DNA from: Clostridia bacterium
GTDB taxonomy: Bacteria > Bacillota > Clostridia > UMGS1883 > UMGS1540
Assembly (NCBI GenBank): GCA_017450025.1
Contig: JAFSYJ010000032.1
Coordinates: 45,090 to 109,089 of the forward strand
Length of the DNA: 64,000 nt
Reading direction: 5' to 3'
Shown here: piece after piece, positions 27,036-36,302 of the stretch
Numbering within the stretch: the first letter of the stretch is position 1
Layout of the letters: every line of letters begins with the position of its first letter
Made by a program: the position numbers and the translations under genes
The notes under the pieces: generated by a model
Database searches by the model: none
Told to the model about the DNA's origin: nothing
Seen by the model: the letters and a program-made list of their open reading frames with translations, nothing else

Positions 27036-27063
27036 AACCCCCTCCGCTTTTGCGGAGGGGGTT
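27036..27063 (-). terminator. Terminator of msmX
   Basis: Perfect 12-bp stem AACCCCCTCCGC/GCGGAGGGGGTT with a TTTT loop, nine bases past the msmX stop. Confidence 0.85.
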
Positions 27064-27072
27064 AATATCTGA

Positions 27073-28182
27073 TTAATTAAGTATTGCAAGCTCTGTCTCT
27101 TTATCGAACAGATGAATATTGTTGCCGTCAAAAGCAATTTTAATATCATCACCTGTGCTGGAGGTTGTTCTCGGGTTAACTCTTGCAACGAACTGTTTGC
27201 CTTCTACCATCAGATAGAGGTAAGTTTCAGCACCCATCATTTCTGTAATTTCTACATGCGTATCAACTGTGAGGTTCGGTGATGCGGAGATGAAAGCTTC
27301 ATCATCGTAAATATCTTCAGGACGGACGCCCAAAACAACTTCTTTGCCGACATAAGCTTTGTCAAGTTGAGCAGCTTTGCCTTCAGGAAGAATGATCTTG
27401 CTGTTACCGAATGTGAGACCGATTTTGCCATCTTCTTCAAAAACGGTTGCATCTATAAAGTTCATCTGCGGCGAGCCTATGAAACCTGCAACGAACATAT
27501 TAACGGGTTCGTCATAAAGCGTCTGCGGGCTTGCTATCTGCTGAACGATACCATCTTTCATAACAACGATTCTCGATGCCATTGTCATAGCTTCTGTCTG
27601 GTCGTGTGTTACATAGATAAATGTTGTCTGGAGCTTGTTATGAAGCTTACCGATTTCTGTTCTCATCTGAACACGCAGCTTAGCGTCAAGGTTTGAAAGA
27701 GGTTCGTCCATAAGGAATACCTTAGGTTCACGAACGATGGCACGACCAAGCGCAACTCTCTGTCTCTGACCGCCTGACAAAGCCTTCGGTTTTCTGTCGA
27801 GGAGGTGGTCAATACCGAGAATAGAAGCAGCCTCGGTAACTCTTCTCTTTATTTCGTCCTTTGGCGTTTTACGCAGTTTAAGTGCAAAAGCCATATTATC
27901 ATAAACTGTCATATGCGGATAGAGAGCATAACTCTGGAAAACCATTGCAATATCTCTGTCCTTCGGAGCAACATCATTAACGAGCTGACCGTCGATATAA
28001 AGTTCACCTTCGGAAATTTCTTCAAGGCCTGCGATCATACGGAGTGTTGTGGATTTACCGCAGCCTGACGGACCTACGAAAATAATAAACTCCTTATCTT
28101 CGATTTCAAGGTTAAAATCACTTACTGCTCTTACGCCGCCGGCGTAAACTTTAGCAATTCCTCTTAAGCTTAAGCTTGACAT
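27073..28182 (-). CDS. msmX: Multi-sugar ABC transporter ATPase (MsmX/UgpC type)
   Basis: ATPase of carbohydrate CUT1 importers, 369 residues: Walker A GPSGCGKST near 38, Q-loop VFQSYALYPHM near 82, signature LSGGQRQRVALGRA near 135, Walker B VFLMDEP and H-loop VTHDQTEA, then TOBE domains. The closest pattern is MsmX/MalK/UgpC. No permease or sugar-binding gene is adjacent, which fits the MsmX habit of serving several importers encoded elsewhere. ATG follows AGGAGG. A palindrome overlaps its promoter zone. Confidence 0.93.
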   Translation of the reverse strand: MSSLSLRGIAKVYAGGVRAVSDFNLEIEDKEFIIFVGPSGCGKSTTLRMIAGLEEISEGELYIDGQLVNDVAPKDRDIAMVFQSYALYPHMTVYDNMAFALKLRKTPKDEIKRRVTEAASILGIDHLLDRKPKALSGGQRQRVALGRAIVREPKVFLMDEPLSNLDAKLRVQMRTEIGKLHNKLQTTFIYVTHDQTEAMTMASRIVVMKDGIVQQIASPQTLYDEPVNMFVAGFIGSPQMNFIDATVFEEDGKIGLTFGNSKIILPEGKAAQLDKAYVGKEVVLGVRPEDIYDDEAFISASPNLTVDTHVEITEMMGAETYLYLMVEGKQFVARVNPRTTSSTGDDIKIAFDGNNIHLFDKETELAILN

Positions 28183-28216
28183 ATAATTATCCTCCTAAAA
28201 TTTTCATAAACAGTTA

Positions 28217-28236
28217 TTATAGTAATTATACTATAA
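28217..28236. promoter_or_regulatory. Palindrome in msmX promoter region
   Basis: TTATAGTA-ATTA-TACTATAA, a perfect 8-bp dyad containing TATAAT hexamers on the msmX strand, 35 bases before its ATG. Good geometry for an operator; no regulator is identified. Confidence 0.45.
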
Positions 28237-28296
28237 CACATTTTTTTGCGTTTGAAAATACGACAAATACACAAAAATTAAATTCAATCTTTAGCA

Positions 28297-29004
28297 CTAT
28301 TGCATAATCTTATCCAAAATTTTAAGTTCTTGGGGAGTTAATTCGCGTGATTGGCCTTCCAAAAGTTGTGGGTCGAGAGATAAACCTGCGAACTCAATTC
28401 TTTTAAGAAACAAAACGGTTCTGCCTAAATCCGCAAACATTCTTTTAACCTGATGGAACTTTCCTTCGGTTATCGTAACGCTGACTTCGTTTTCGCCTTC
28501 CAGCCTCGAAAGGCAGGCGGGTTTTGTCTTATATCCGTCTGAAAGCACAATACCTTCGCGGAATTTTTCTATATGGCTGTCGTCTATGTCGCAGTCTAAA
28601 ACGGCTATGTAGCGCTTTGGCACTTTGCGCTTGGGAGAAAGCAGCTTGTACGAGGCTTGTCCGTCGTTTGTGAGAAGCAAAAGCCCCTCGGTGTCTATAT
28701 CGAGCCGCCCGACGGGGAACGGCTTATAACGGCGGAAGCCGTCGGGTAAAAGGTCAACAACGGTCCTATGGCGCGGATCTTCGGTTGCAGAAATAACGCC
28801 CGAAGGCTTATTCATCATTATATATATAAATTCTTTATAGTTCAGCCTTTCGCCGTCGAGCTCAACCGTCGAGCTGTTTTCGTCTATAACGAAGCCGGGG
28901 TCCTTTATTAAGGCGCCCTCAACATTCACGCGACCTTTTTTTATTATATTTCTTGCCTCGCGCCTTGAATCTGCAAAGCGCGATACAAATTTGTCAAGTC
29001 TCAT
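28297..29004 (-). CDS. RsuA-family rRNA pseudouridine synthase
   Basis: A 235-residue pseudouridine synthase with an N-terminal S4 RNA-binding domain (RLDKFVSRFADSRREARNIIKKGRV) and the RsuA/RluB catalytic motif GRLDIDTEGLLLLTNDG near residue 100 with the nucleophilic Asp. It resembles enzymes modifying U516 of 16S rRNA; specificity against 23S RNA (RluB) cannot be excluded. Its ATG overlaps the stop of the upstream DUF4830 gene (ATGA). Confidence 0.9.
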   Translation of the reverse strand: MRLDKFVSRFADSRREARNIIKKGRVNVEGALIKDPGFVIDENSSTVELDGERLNYKEFIYIMMNKPSGVISATEDPRHRTVVDLLPDGFRRYKPFPVGRLDIDTEGLLLLTNDGQASYKLLSPKRKVPKRYIAVLDCDIDDSHIEKFREGIVLSDGYKTKPACLSRLEGENEVSVTITEGKFHQVKRMFADLGRTVLFLKRIEFAGLSLDPQLLEGQSRELTPQELKILDKIMQ

Positions 29005-29420
29005 TTTAATCTCCCGTTCATTGGTATCATATAACCGTCAAGCGCGGTTACCATTATATCGCCTGCAATCATTTTTCCGTCTGCAACCAATATGTTTGCC
29101 CGTATCTGCCTGCCTTTGGCGTCAGAGCGGTTTTTTACTATATATGTATAGCGTGTTGCATGTTGCCCCGTATGATTTGCAAGGTCAAGCCCGATTTTTT
29201 GCTGCAAGGTATTGTATTCCTCATACACCGCTCCGAGCGGCGACGGAATAGCAACTTTTTCCGTTTCGATCGCTCCGCCTTCGATTTTCCAGCCGAACTG
29301 CTCAATGCACTTTATCCGTTCTGCTTCGGTCCGCGCGTCAAATTCATAAGACCTGCCGAAAAAAGCAACCGATATAATAATTGCCGATGCAATACCGAGA
29401 ATTATATAATACTTTTTCAA
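29001..29420 (-). CDS. DUF4830 domain membrane-anchored protein
   Basis: A 139-residue protein with one N-terminal membrane helix (about 4-22) and a small extracellular domain. CIEQFGWKIEGGAI, EEYNTLQQKIGLDLANHTGQHATRYTY and ANILVADGKMIAGDI match the clostridial DUF4830 pattern. Function is unknown. TTG at 29420 follows GAGGTG by seven bases. Confidence 0.7.
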   Translation of the reverse strand: MKKYYIILGIASAIIISVAFFGRSYEFDARTEAERIKCIEQFGWKIEGGAIETEKVAIPSPLGAVYEEYNTLQQKIGLDLANHTGQHATRYTYIVKNRSDAKGRQIRANILVADGKMIAGDIMVTALDGYMIPMNGRLK

Positions 29421-29557
29421 TTAAAGTCACCTCGGTAGAATATACGGACATCTTGATTTAATTATACATTATTAAAAAAAAATAATCAATAAAAAGTTAT
29501 ATGACGGAAAAGCTTGTCATATATAATAAACAGAAACTTTATACAGGAGGAACATAT

Positions 29558-31093
29558 ATGAACATAGAAACCAAAAAAACCGCCATAAAAATAAACGAGG
29601 CTGTTGCGGGATGCGGCTCGGAGGTCATGACGGAAACAGACATTATTCTGCCCGATGCATATCCCGACATACAAAGGATACTGCAAATCGACGCCACGGC
29701 GAGGATAAAGGAAAAAGAAGTTGGCCCCGACAGAGTCGTTCTGCGCGGAGATGTGGAATTTACCGTAATTTATGTGCCTGATTCCGAAATGACGGATATG
29801 AGTGTAAAAAGCGCGCATACAACGGCAAACTTTACAGATGTATGCGAGGCAAAGGGCGTATTGCAGGATATGAAGGTTAAGGCAGGAGCGGATATTTCAA
29901 ATATAGAATATAACCTCATAAACAGCCGCAAGATAAGCATAAAGGCGACTGTTTCAACCAATCTCAAAGCGTACCGCCAGAGCGAGACGGAGTTTATTTC
30001 AGACATTGAAAGCGACGAGCCTGTTGAAACTCTGCATAAAGAGGTGCTTACATTCAGTCAGGAGGCTGACGATGAGTTCACTGTTACCGTTGCGGATAAG
30101 CTCGAAGTGCCGTCTTCCTGCAGTGCGATCGAAGATGTGCTTAACATCAGCGCTTCTGTTTGCGACAGCGAGACAAAGCTGATTGCGGGCAAGGCGATTA
30201 TAAAGGGCAATATAAATGTTTGCACTCTTTACATCGGCGCAGAAACTCAAAAACCCGAATTTATGGAGCACGAAATTCCGTTTACCGAAATTCTTGATCT
30301 ACCGAATGTTGACGAGGGGATGGAATGTGATATAGACTACAAAATAGATTCTGTTTATTACGAAACCGACGATAGCGGAAGGCTTATCGGCGTTGAGATC
30401 ACACTTTGCGTTACGGCAGATGTGACAAGCCGTGACAGTGCGCTTGTTTTAAGCGATTGTTTTTGTACCGTATGCGATATCGAGCTGTCAAAAAAGGTCT
30501 GCACGGTTGACAGGATAGCAGGATTTTTCCAGCCGTTGTTTACTGTCAAGGGGACTGCCGAAATTGAAGAACCTTGTCCGCCTGCAGCAAAAATATGTAA
30601 TATTACGGCATCTCCCATTATTGACGACATAGAGCTTAAAGACGGAAAGGCAAATGTAAAAGGGCATCTTGATATGCAGGTGCTTTATCTTACAGAAGAT
30701 GATGAAACGCCGGTTTACAGCACAAAATCAAAAATTTTGTTTGAGCAAAGCGTTGATGCTGACGGCATTGAGGAGGCAAAAATAGAATGTACCGCGCATA
30801 TGACGGGGTGCAGCTTCAGCCTTGCGGACGACAGACATATAAATATTAAAGCGGCTGTTTCGCTTTCGCTAAAGCTTATCTGCGGTGAAAAGGTAGATGT
30901 CGTGGAGGGGATCAGGACAACAGAGAGTGCGCCCGTCAAAAAAGCGCCGATAGTTATTTACTTTGTGCAGAGCGGAGATACATTATGGTCTGTTGCCAAA
31001 AAGTACAGAGTCAGCCCCGACGAAATAGCAGAGATAAATTCGCTTAATCCGTCGCAGGAGCTTTCAGCAGGCGCAAAGCTTTTAATACCTTGA
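29558..31093 (+). CDS. sipL: SipL-like DUF3794-LysM spore coat morphogenesis protein
   Basis: 511 residues with repeated DUF3794 (SPOCS) modules, recognised by ETDIILPDAYPDIQRILQID at the start and similar strands in the middle and later parts, followed by a C-terminal LysM domain (YFVQSGDTLWSVAKKYRVSPDEIAEIN). In Clostridioides difficile this architecture is SipL, which binds SpoIVA and is needed for coat and cortex formation around the forespore; here the role is inferred. ATG 29558 follows AGGAGG. It would be expressed in the mother cell, but no clear sigma-E promoter was identified. Confidence 0.88.
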   Translation: MNIETKKTAIKINEAVAGCGSEVMTETDIILPDAYPDIQRILQIDATARIKEKEVGPDRVVLRGDVEFTVIYVPDSEMTDMSVKSAHTTANFTDVCEAKGVLQDMKVKAGADISNIEYNLINSRKISIKATVSTNLKAYRQSETEFISDIESDEPVETLHKEVLTFSQEADDEFTVTVADKLEVPSSCSAIEDVLNISASVCDSETKLIAGKAIIKGNINVCTLYIGAETQKPEFMEHEIPFTEILDLPNVDEGMECDIDYKIDSVYYETDDSGRLIGVEITLCVTADVTSRDSALVLSDCFCTVCDIELSKKVCTVDRIAGFFQPLFTVKGTAEIEEPCPPAAKICNITASPIIDDIELKDGKANVKGHLDMQVLYLTEDDETPVYSTKSKILFEQSVDADGIEEAKIECTAHMTGCSFSLADDRHINIKAAVSLSLKLICGEKVDVVEGIRTTESAPVKKAPIVIYFVQSGDTLWSVAKKYRVSPDEIAEINSLNPSQELSAGAKLLIP

Positions 31094-31118
31094 CATATAG
31101 AGACACAAGTGATAAAAT
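31090..31118 (+). promoter_or_regulatory. Promoter of YwlG-like gene, overlapping the sipL stop
   Basis: TTGACA, 17-base spacer, TAAAAT; the -35 overlaps the last base pairs and TGA of sipL. This would uncouple the next gene from sporulation control. Confidence 0.7.
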
Positions 31119-31139
31119 AGCACACAAGAGGTGAAAGAG

Positions 31140-31682
31140 ATGGATAATATACAAAAACAAGTTTTTGATGCAATAAACGAGCTTGCAGATACAGCCGGAC
31201 TGACAGCAGGGAAAATTCTTGTTCTCGGTTGCAGTACAAGTGAAATAGCAGGAGAAAGAATAGGCAAAGGCTCTGTGCCCGCTTTAGGCGACGAAGTAAT
31301 AAGCGGAGCGATGGCGGCGTTAAAGCCGCGCGGGATATATCTTGCAGTTGGTTGCTGTGAGCACTTAAACCGCGCAATAGTTATTGAACGCGAAGCGGCA
31401 GAAAAATATGGGCTTGACGAGGTCTGCGTTATTCCTGCTCCAAAGGCAGGCGGCAGCGCGGCAACAGCGGCATATATGCATTTTAACGACCCGGTAGTGG
31501 TAGAATTTGTTAAAGCACACGCAGGTATGGACATCGGAGATACTTTTATCGGTATGCATCTGCGCCATGTGGCTGTTCCCGTAAGGCTTTCCGTAAATAA
31601 AATCGGAGAGGCTCATGTCACATTTGCCAAGACGCGACCCAAGTATATAGGCGGCGCAAGAGCAAGATACGAACTGAATTAG
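31140..31682 (+). CDS. YwlG-like TIGR01440/UPF0340 family protein
   Basis: A 180-residue soluble protein of the conserved Firmicute family TIGR01440. Characteristic segments are LVLGCSTSEIAGERIGKGS near residue 25, VGCCEHLNRAIVIEREAAE near 75, and AGMDIGDTFIGMHLRHVAVPVR near 130. No activity is established. ATG 31140 follows GAGGTG by six bases; a GTG nine bases earlier is too near it. Confidence 0.9.
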   Translation: MDNIQKQVFDAINELADTAGLTAGKILVLGCSTSEIAGERIGKGSVPALGDEVISGAMAALKPRGIYLAVGCCEHLNRAIVIEREAAEKYGLDEVCVIPAPKAGGSAATAAYMHFNDPVVVEFVKAHAGMDIGDTFIGMHLRHVAVPVRLSVNKIGEAHVTFAKTRPKYIGGARARYELN

Positions 31683-31690
31683 AAAGATAT

Positions 31691-31728
31691 AAAAACCTGT
31701 TTTGCATTTTGCAAAACAGGTTTTTTGT
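31691..31728. terminator. Bidirectional terminator between ywlG-like and EF-G-like genes
   Basis: AAAAACCTGTTTTGC and GCAAAACAGGTTTTT, perfect 15-bp arms with a 5-base loop and T tract on both strands, between convergent genes. Confidence 0.9.
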
Positions 31729-31739
31729 AACCGTTATAA

Positions 31740-33815
31740 CTATTCTTCTGCGTCCTTTTTAGCCTTTTCGATTATTGCTTGAGCAACATTGGAAGGAGCT
31801 TCTTCATATCTTATAAATTCAAGACTGAATTTGCCTCTACCCTGCGTCATTGAACGCAAGTCAGTAGCGTACTTGTTCATTTCACTCATAGGAACTTCGG
31901 CTTCAACAAGTGACAGACCGCCGCCTATCGGATTCATTCCGAGGATTCTTCCGCGTCTCTTGTTAACATCACCGACGATATCGCCCATGTTGCTTTCAGG
32001 GACTGTAACTTCGAGCTTGCCGTACGGTTCAAGCAAAACAGGATTTGCCTGCTTTAAGCCTTCTTTATAAGCGAGAGAAGCGGCAACCTTGAACGCCATT
32101 TCCGAAGAGTCAACGGGGTGATAAGAGCCGTCAACAAGCGTTGCTTTGAGGTTAACAACAGGGTAACCTGCCAAAACACCGCTCACGATACATTCGCGCA
32201 AGCCCTTTTCAACAGCGGGGAAGTAGTTCTTCGGAACTGCGCCGCCGAAGATCTTTTCTTCAAATACGAGATCCTGCTCTTCGCCGGGCTCAAATTCGAT
32301 CCAAACATCACCGAACTGACCGTGACCGCCGGACTGCTTCTTGTGTCTGCCCTGAACTTTAACCTTTTTGCGTATCGTTTCTCTGTACGGAACTTTTGCG
32401 TCCTCAAGATTTACGGAAACGCCGAACTTGCTCTGGAGCTTGCTTACAAGCACATCAAGATGCTGTTCGCCTACGCCTGAAATTAAAGTCTGGCGTGTTT
32501 CTTTATTGTTTTCAAGTTTGAACGACGGGTCTTCTTCTTCGAGCTTTCTGAGACCAGCGCTCATCTTTTCTTCATCGCCCTTTGCCTTAGGAGAAATAGC
32601 GAGTGACAAAACAGGCTTCGGGAAGCTTATGCCTTCAAGAATGATCGGGTTTGACTGCATACAGAGCGTGTCACCTGTACCTGTTACGGCAAGCTTTGTA
32701 ACTGCACCTATGTCACCGGCACAAAGCTCGCCGGCTTCAACCTGCTTTTTACCGCGCATACAAACTACTTTGCCGAGTCTTTCGTTTGCTTCTTTATTTG
32801 CATTATAAACTGCCGTATCGGACTTTAATGTGCCGGAGCAAACCTTAAACAGCGATATTTTACCTACCGACTGGTCTGCTATGGTCTTAAATACGATAGC
32901 TGTAAACGGCTCGTCTGCACTGCACTTGATTTCAATTTCGTTACCTGTCTTTGCTTCTTTTGCGTGGAGCTCGGAGTGAGCGGCAGGAGACGGGAAGAAT
33001 GAAGAAATAGCGTCAAGTACGGGAACAATACCCAAATTAAGCAATGTAGAGCCGCCGAAAACAGGAACGATACTTCCGTCTTTAACGCCGTTTTTAACAG
33101 CTCCGACGATTTCGTCCTGTGTAAATTCTTCTCCCTCAAAAAACTTTTCCATAAGGGCTTCGTCTGTTTCTGCGATAGCTTCGTTAAGGATATCCTTTGC
33201 TTCTGCTATCATATCCGCCATATCGGCAGGGATATCACACGGAACAACCTTTGCGCCGTCATAGTGATATGCTTTGCCGTTGATAACATCAACATAACCT
33301 GTAAGAGCGCCGTTTTCTTTAATCGGAACCTGGAAAGGAGCAACAGCCGTGCCGAACTGGGACTTGAGAGCTTCCAGAACATTCATATAATCAGCGTGTT
33401 CATCTTCAAGCTTGTTTACAAAAAAAGCAACGGGGATGTTTCTTTCTTTGGAGTAAGCCCATGCGTGTTCCGTACCTACTGCAACGCCGGAGCGACCGCT
33501 TACGAGAACAAGCGAGCTGTCCGCAACCCTGAGGCCTTCAAAAACCTCGCCCACAAAGTCAAAATAACCGGGGGTATCAATAAAATTGATTTTTGTTCCG
33601 TTATATTCAACGGGAGCCATTGCTGTATTTATAGAAAATGCGCGTTTTATTTCTTCGGGATCGTAATCTGTTACTGTTTTGCCTTCTGCGACTTTGCCAA
33701 GTCTGTCTGTGCCGCCTGTATTAAAGAGTGCAGCTTCTGCAAAAGAAGTCTTTCCTACTCCACCGTGGCCCATAAGGCAAACATTTCTTATTTTGTCAGT
33801 TGAGTATTTGTTCAT
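31740..33815 (-). CDS. Elongation factor G-like translational GTPase (EF-G2 type)
   Basis: A 691-residue GTPase with all five EF-G domains: P-loop GHGGVGKTSF instead of the canonical AHIDAGKTT, DTPGYFDFVGEV, and NKLE where most GTPases have NKxD, then domains II-V ending in SMTQGRGKFSLEF. The divergent P-loop and G4 mark the paralogous EF-G-like group and not the main translocase, whose gene normally lies beside tufA. The role of this group is poorly defined, perhaps recycling or stress translation. ATG follows AGGAGG. It is 177 bases beyond yycI on the same strand. Confidence 0.85.
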   Translation of the reverse strand: MNKYSTDKIRNVCLMGHGGVGKTSFAEAALFNTGGTDRLGKVAEGKTVTDYDPEEIKRAFSINTAMAPVEYNGTKINFIDTPGYFDFVGEVFEGLRVADSSLVLVSGRSGVAVGTEHAWAYSKERNIPVAFFVNKLEDEHADYMNVLEALKSQFGTAVAPFQVPIKENGALTGYVDVINGKAYHYDGAKVVPCDIPADMADMIAEAKDILNEAIAETDEALMEKFFEGEEFTQDEIVGAVKNGVKDGSIVPVFGGSTLLNLGIVPVLDAISSFFPSPAAHSELHAKEAKTGNEIEIKCSADEPFTAIVFKTIADQSVGKISLFKVCSGTLKSDTAVYNANKEANERLGKVVCMRGKKQVEAGELCAGDIGAVTKLAVTGTGDTLCMQSNPIILEGISFPKPVLSLAISPKAKGDEEKMSAGLRKLEEEDPSFKLENNKETRQTLISGVGEQHLDVLVSKLQSKFGVSVNLEDAKVPYRETIRKKVKVQGRHKKQSGGHGQFGDVWIEFEPGEEQDLVFEEKIFGGAVPKNYFPAVEKGLRECIVSGVLAGYPVVNLKATLVDGSYHPVDSSEMAFKVAASLAYKEGLKQANPVLLEPYGKLEVTVPESNMGDIVGDVNKRRGRILGMNPIGGGLSLVEAEVPMSEMNKYATDLRSMTQGRGKFSLEFIRYEEAPSNVAQAIIEKAKKDAEE

Positions 33816-33992
33816 CCTAATCCTCCTTGAATTATAAAAAGTCAGTAATATATCATCGAATATTAGCTGCCAATATGTTTGTGTATATTCATATACATAA
33901 ATATATTATAATACAAAATCATTGATAAATAAATATGCATTTTGCCAGTATTATTAGAAATTTCTGTGCAATTTTACCAAATTTTGGGTAGC

Positions 33993-34811
33993 TTAATTTT
34001 TTCGCGCGTCATAATAAAAAATCTGACCTTTGTCTGTCTGTATTCTGTATGTCGGAACGGCGTCGGCGGTTTTAAAGTCAATGTTCGAGCCCTGTTCCAA
34101 AATCGAATACCCCAGCTCAAGCGCGGTAACCGTTATGCTTTCTGTGCCGCGCGCCGGTTCCTGCAAAAATTCAAGAAGGACATCTGCCGTGCTTCTGATA
34201 GAGGCAGGCGTTCCCGTAAAGGCGGTATTTTTAATTATATAACCCCATAATTCTCCAATTTGACCGTTAAACAGTTTTACATTAAGGTTATTCCCGAAAA
34301 ACGGCACACCGTCTATATATAATGTGAAGATAACGGTGTCACCGTTAAGCTCTCCGCGGTAATCTTCCATAGGGAGTCCGATTTTCCGCAAAGCCGCGTC
34401 AGCCTTTTCGACCGTTGCGGCATCTGTGTCTCCGCTTCCGGAAAACGAGCTGTTATAGTAGTGCAGTCTGCTGTTTGCAAGATACAGCTTGTCTTCCTCA
34501 AAGCCGTAGTACAAAACGCCGTCACCGTCAAATTTTACCGCAGCTTTACCACCGAGGATAAGCGAAGCAAAATCCGTGTCTTGAGTAATAAAGTTTTCTA
34601 CTTGCTTTGTATTCAGCTTGGGAGCTTTGGTGCTTATCAATTCGCCGTTAATTTTGACATTACTGTTTTCGAGAACTTTGATCAAAGAGTCACTTATGCG
34701 CTGCTCCTCGCGATTTTTTTCGACATTCCCGATCACAATGGTTGCTATGAGAAAAATATTTATAGCGGCAAATAAAATAATCAAAACATTTTTAACCTTG
34801 TACCAATACAT
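33993..34811 (-). CDS. yycI: YycI-like regulator of the Wal two-component system
   Basis: A 272-residue protein with one N-terminal membrane helix (about 6-27, VLIILFAAINIFLIATIVI) and an extracytoplasmic domain with two repeated alpha-beta modules, as in YycI. With YycH it forms a membrane complex that adjusts WalK activity in Bacillus. Sequence similarity is low, so the call depends partly on position, six bases after the YycH-like gene. ATG follows GGGAG. Confidence 0.78.
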   Translation of the reverse strand: MYWYKVKNVLIILFAAINIFLIATIVIGNVEKNREEQRISDSLIKVLENSNVKINGELISTKAPKLNTKQVENFITQDTDFASLILGGKAAVKFDGDGVLYYGFEEDKLYLANSRLHYYNSSFSGSGDTDAATVEKADAALRKIGLPMEDYRGELNGDTVIFTLYIDGVPFFGNNLNVKLFNGQIGELWGYIIKNTAFTGTPASIRSTADVLLEFLQEPARGTESITVTALELGYSILEQGSNIDFKTADAVPTYRIQTDKGQIFYYDARKN

Positions 34812-34817
34812 ATTATT

Positions 34818-36287
34818 TTATTCTCCCTTTATATAGAATAGCTTTTCGCTGCCTCGGATTTCCGCAGACCACGCAGGCGTTTTGTCGCCAAAGCTGCCGT
34901 CGTCAATATAGCTCAAGTACAAATCTTTTATTTCTATTTCGTCTTCCGATGATGAAAAGCTTGAATAAATCTCATCAAGCGCATCTATCATAGGAATTGG
35001 ATTTACAGAATAACCTGCGGAAAAATATTTGCGGATAAAATGACGGTAGCTTATAATCTTGCCGCTTTTCACTTTAATTTCGACAGCGTGATTTATTCCG
35101 TCAACATCGACTGTCACGGGACTGCCGTAACAGTAATAATCCAGGTAGAATGTATATTCGCCGTCATTTTGACGGCTTTCGGTAAGGTCAGATGTCACAA
35201 GCACATTAAACGGTTCGTCAGGCACAACGGCGTTCCAGACATTTTCAGAAAATTCAATGGCGCGGTTCAATGACTCGTACAACGATAAATCGTCGGAAAT
35301 TTCAATACCCATAGAATCCTTATCTGCAGTGTATTCAATTACACCGTTTGGAAAAATCTTAAGAACGCTGTAATTTTCCACAAAATATTCAGTGCCGTCA
35401 ACATCAGTGTAATGGCGCGGCGAAACATTGGGATATTCAAAGACATTCAGCATGGCGTTGGGAGAAAACCCGCCGCTTTTTAGAGGGTTTTCGCTTTCGA
35501 TAACCGGTTTGTCACCTGTCGAAGTGCTTACAGTTACCATAGAGTCAAGAAAAACCTTTTGCACAACGCCGGAGCCTATGCCGCCTGACCTGTTGTCGAG
35601 ATTCAGTTCAAATGCAAACGAATTGGAATCGTCTGTTTTTTTCACATACCTTGAAACGGCGGTATCGAGCGCACCTTTATCCGAATAAGAGATATAGTAT
35701 TTCATAATCGAATTGTTTGAAAAGTCCTTGACATAAAACAGCGCGTTGACATTATCAGAATTAACGGGAGCGATAATGAATTCCTTGACAGCCGCGACAT
35801 CGCCTTCAAGCCAGCTGTTCTGGATACCGATAAAATGTGCAAAAAGCTCGGGTGAGTACGCGAGCGAATAATCAACATATATACTTCTTGTATCGAGAAG
35901 CTCGTCGTTTCTCAAGACATCGTACCACTCGTCCTCCGCCACGGTGGAGGAGTTCAAAACATTGTCCTTTGAGTTAAGCGTTTGAGTAAAAAAGTTTTTA
36001 ACGATCTCGTTCACGGAATCAAAAGAAGAATCGCTGTTATAAAATACTGTTCTTTTGTCTTTGTTTGTTATTACGATTTTTTGAGGGCGCGAAAGGTTTT
36101 CCTTCGGCATAGAATATGAAGGTTCTGAATTAAAAATTTTACTGAAAACAGGGGTATTTTTGAACATAATAAAAAAATTATAGCCGCCGGGCCATAATTT
36201 TTCATCAAACCATACTCTTACAGACAAAACAAGGCTGCAAACAATAAGGAGTGTTAATATTAAGCTTTTGGTCTTTCTGAATTTCAC
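34818..36287 (-). CDS. yycH: YycH-like regulator of the Wal two-component system
   Basis: A 489-residue protein with a single N-terminal helix (LILTLLIVCSLVLSVRVW) and a large extracellular part, matching YycH by layout and the N-terminal RVWFDEKLWPGGYNFF motif. It probably forms a complex with YycI and the sensor kinase WalK at the membrane. Start is GTG (36287) with a GGGGCGG-type site six bases upstream. Position between an unknown secreted protein and yycI supports the call. Confidence 0.8.
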   Translation of the reverse strand: MKFRKTKSLILTLLIVCSLVLSVRVWFDEKLWPGGYNFFIMFKNTPVFSKIFNSEPSYSMPKENLSRPQKIVITNKDKRTVFYNSDSSFDSVNEIVKNFFTQTLNSKDNVLNSSTVAEDEWYDVLRNDELLDTRSIYVDYSLAYSPELFAHFIGIQNSWLEGDVAAVKEFIIAPVNSDNVNALFYVKDFSNNSIMKYYISYSDKGALDTAVSRYVKKTDDSNSFAFELNLDNRSGGIGSGVVQKVFLDSMVTVSTSTGDKPVIESENPLKSGGFSPNAMLNVFEYPNVSPRHYTDVDGTEYFVENYSVLKIFPNGVIEYTADKDSMGIEISDDLSLYESLNRAIEFSENVWNAVVPDEPFNVLVTSDLTESRQNDGEYTFYLDYYCYGSPVTVDVDGINHAVEIKVKSGKIISYRHFIRKYFSAGYSVNPIPMIDALDEIYSSFSSSEDEIEIKDLYLSYIDDGSFGDKTPAWSAEIRGSEKLFYIKGE

Positions 36288-36302
36288 AGCATACCGCCCC
36301 GA

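Noticed and set aside
29421..29557. Sigma-E promoter before sipL
   Set aside because: A CATATATAAT-like -10 is visible, but no -35 at the right distance could be supported.
31740..33815. Main elongation factor EF-G
   Set aside because: P-loop and G4 motifs are of the EF-G-like paralogue type and no ribosomal-protein or tuf genes are near.
33882..33897. TGTATAT-TC-ATATACA dyad before the EF-G-like gene
   Set aside because: Lies in very AT-rich DNA with many chance dyads; position relative to a promoter is unclear.
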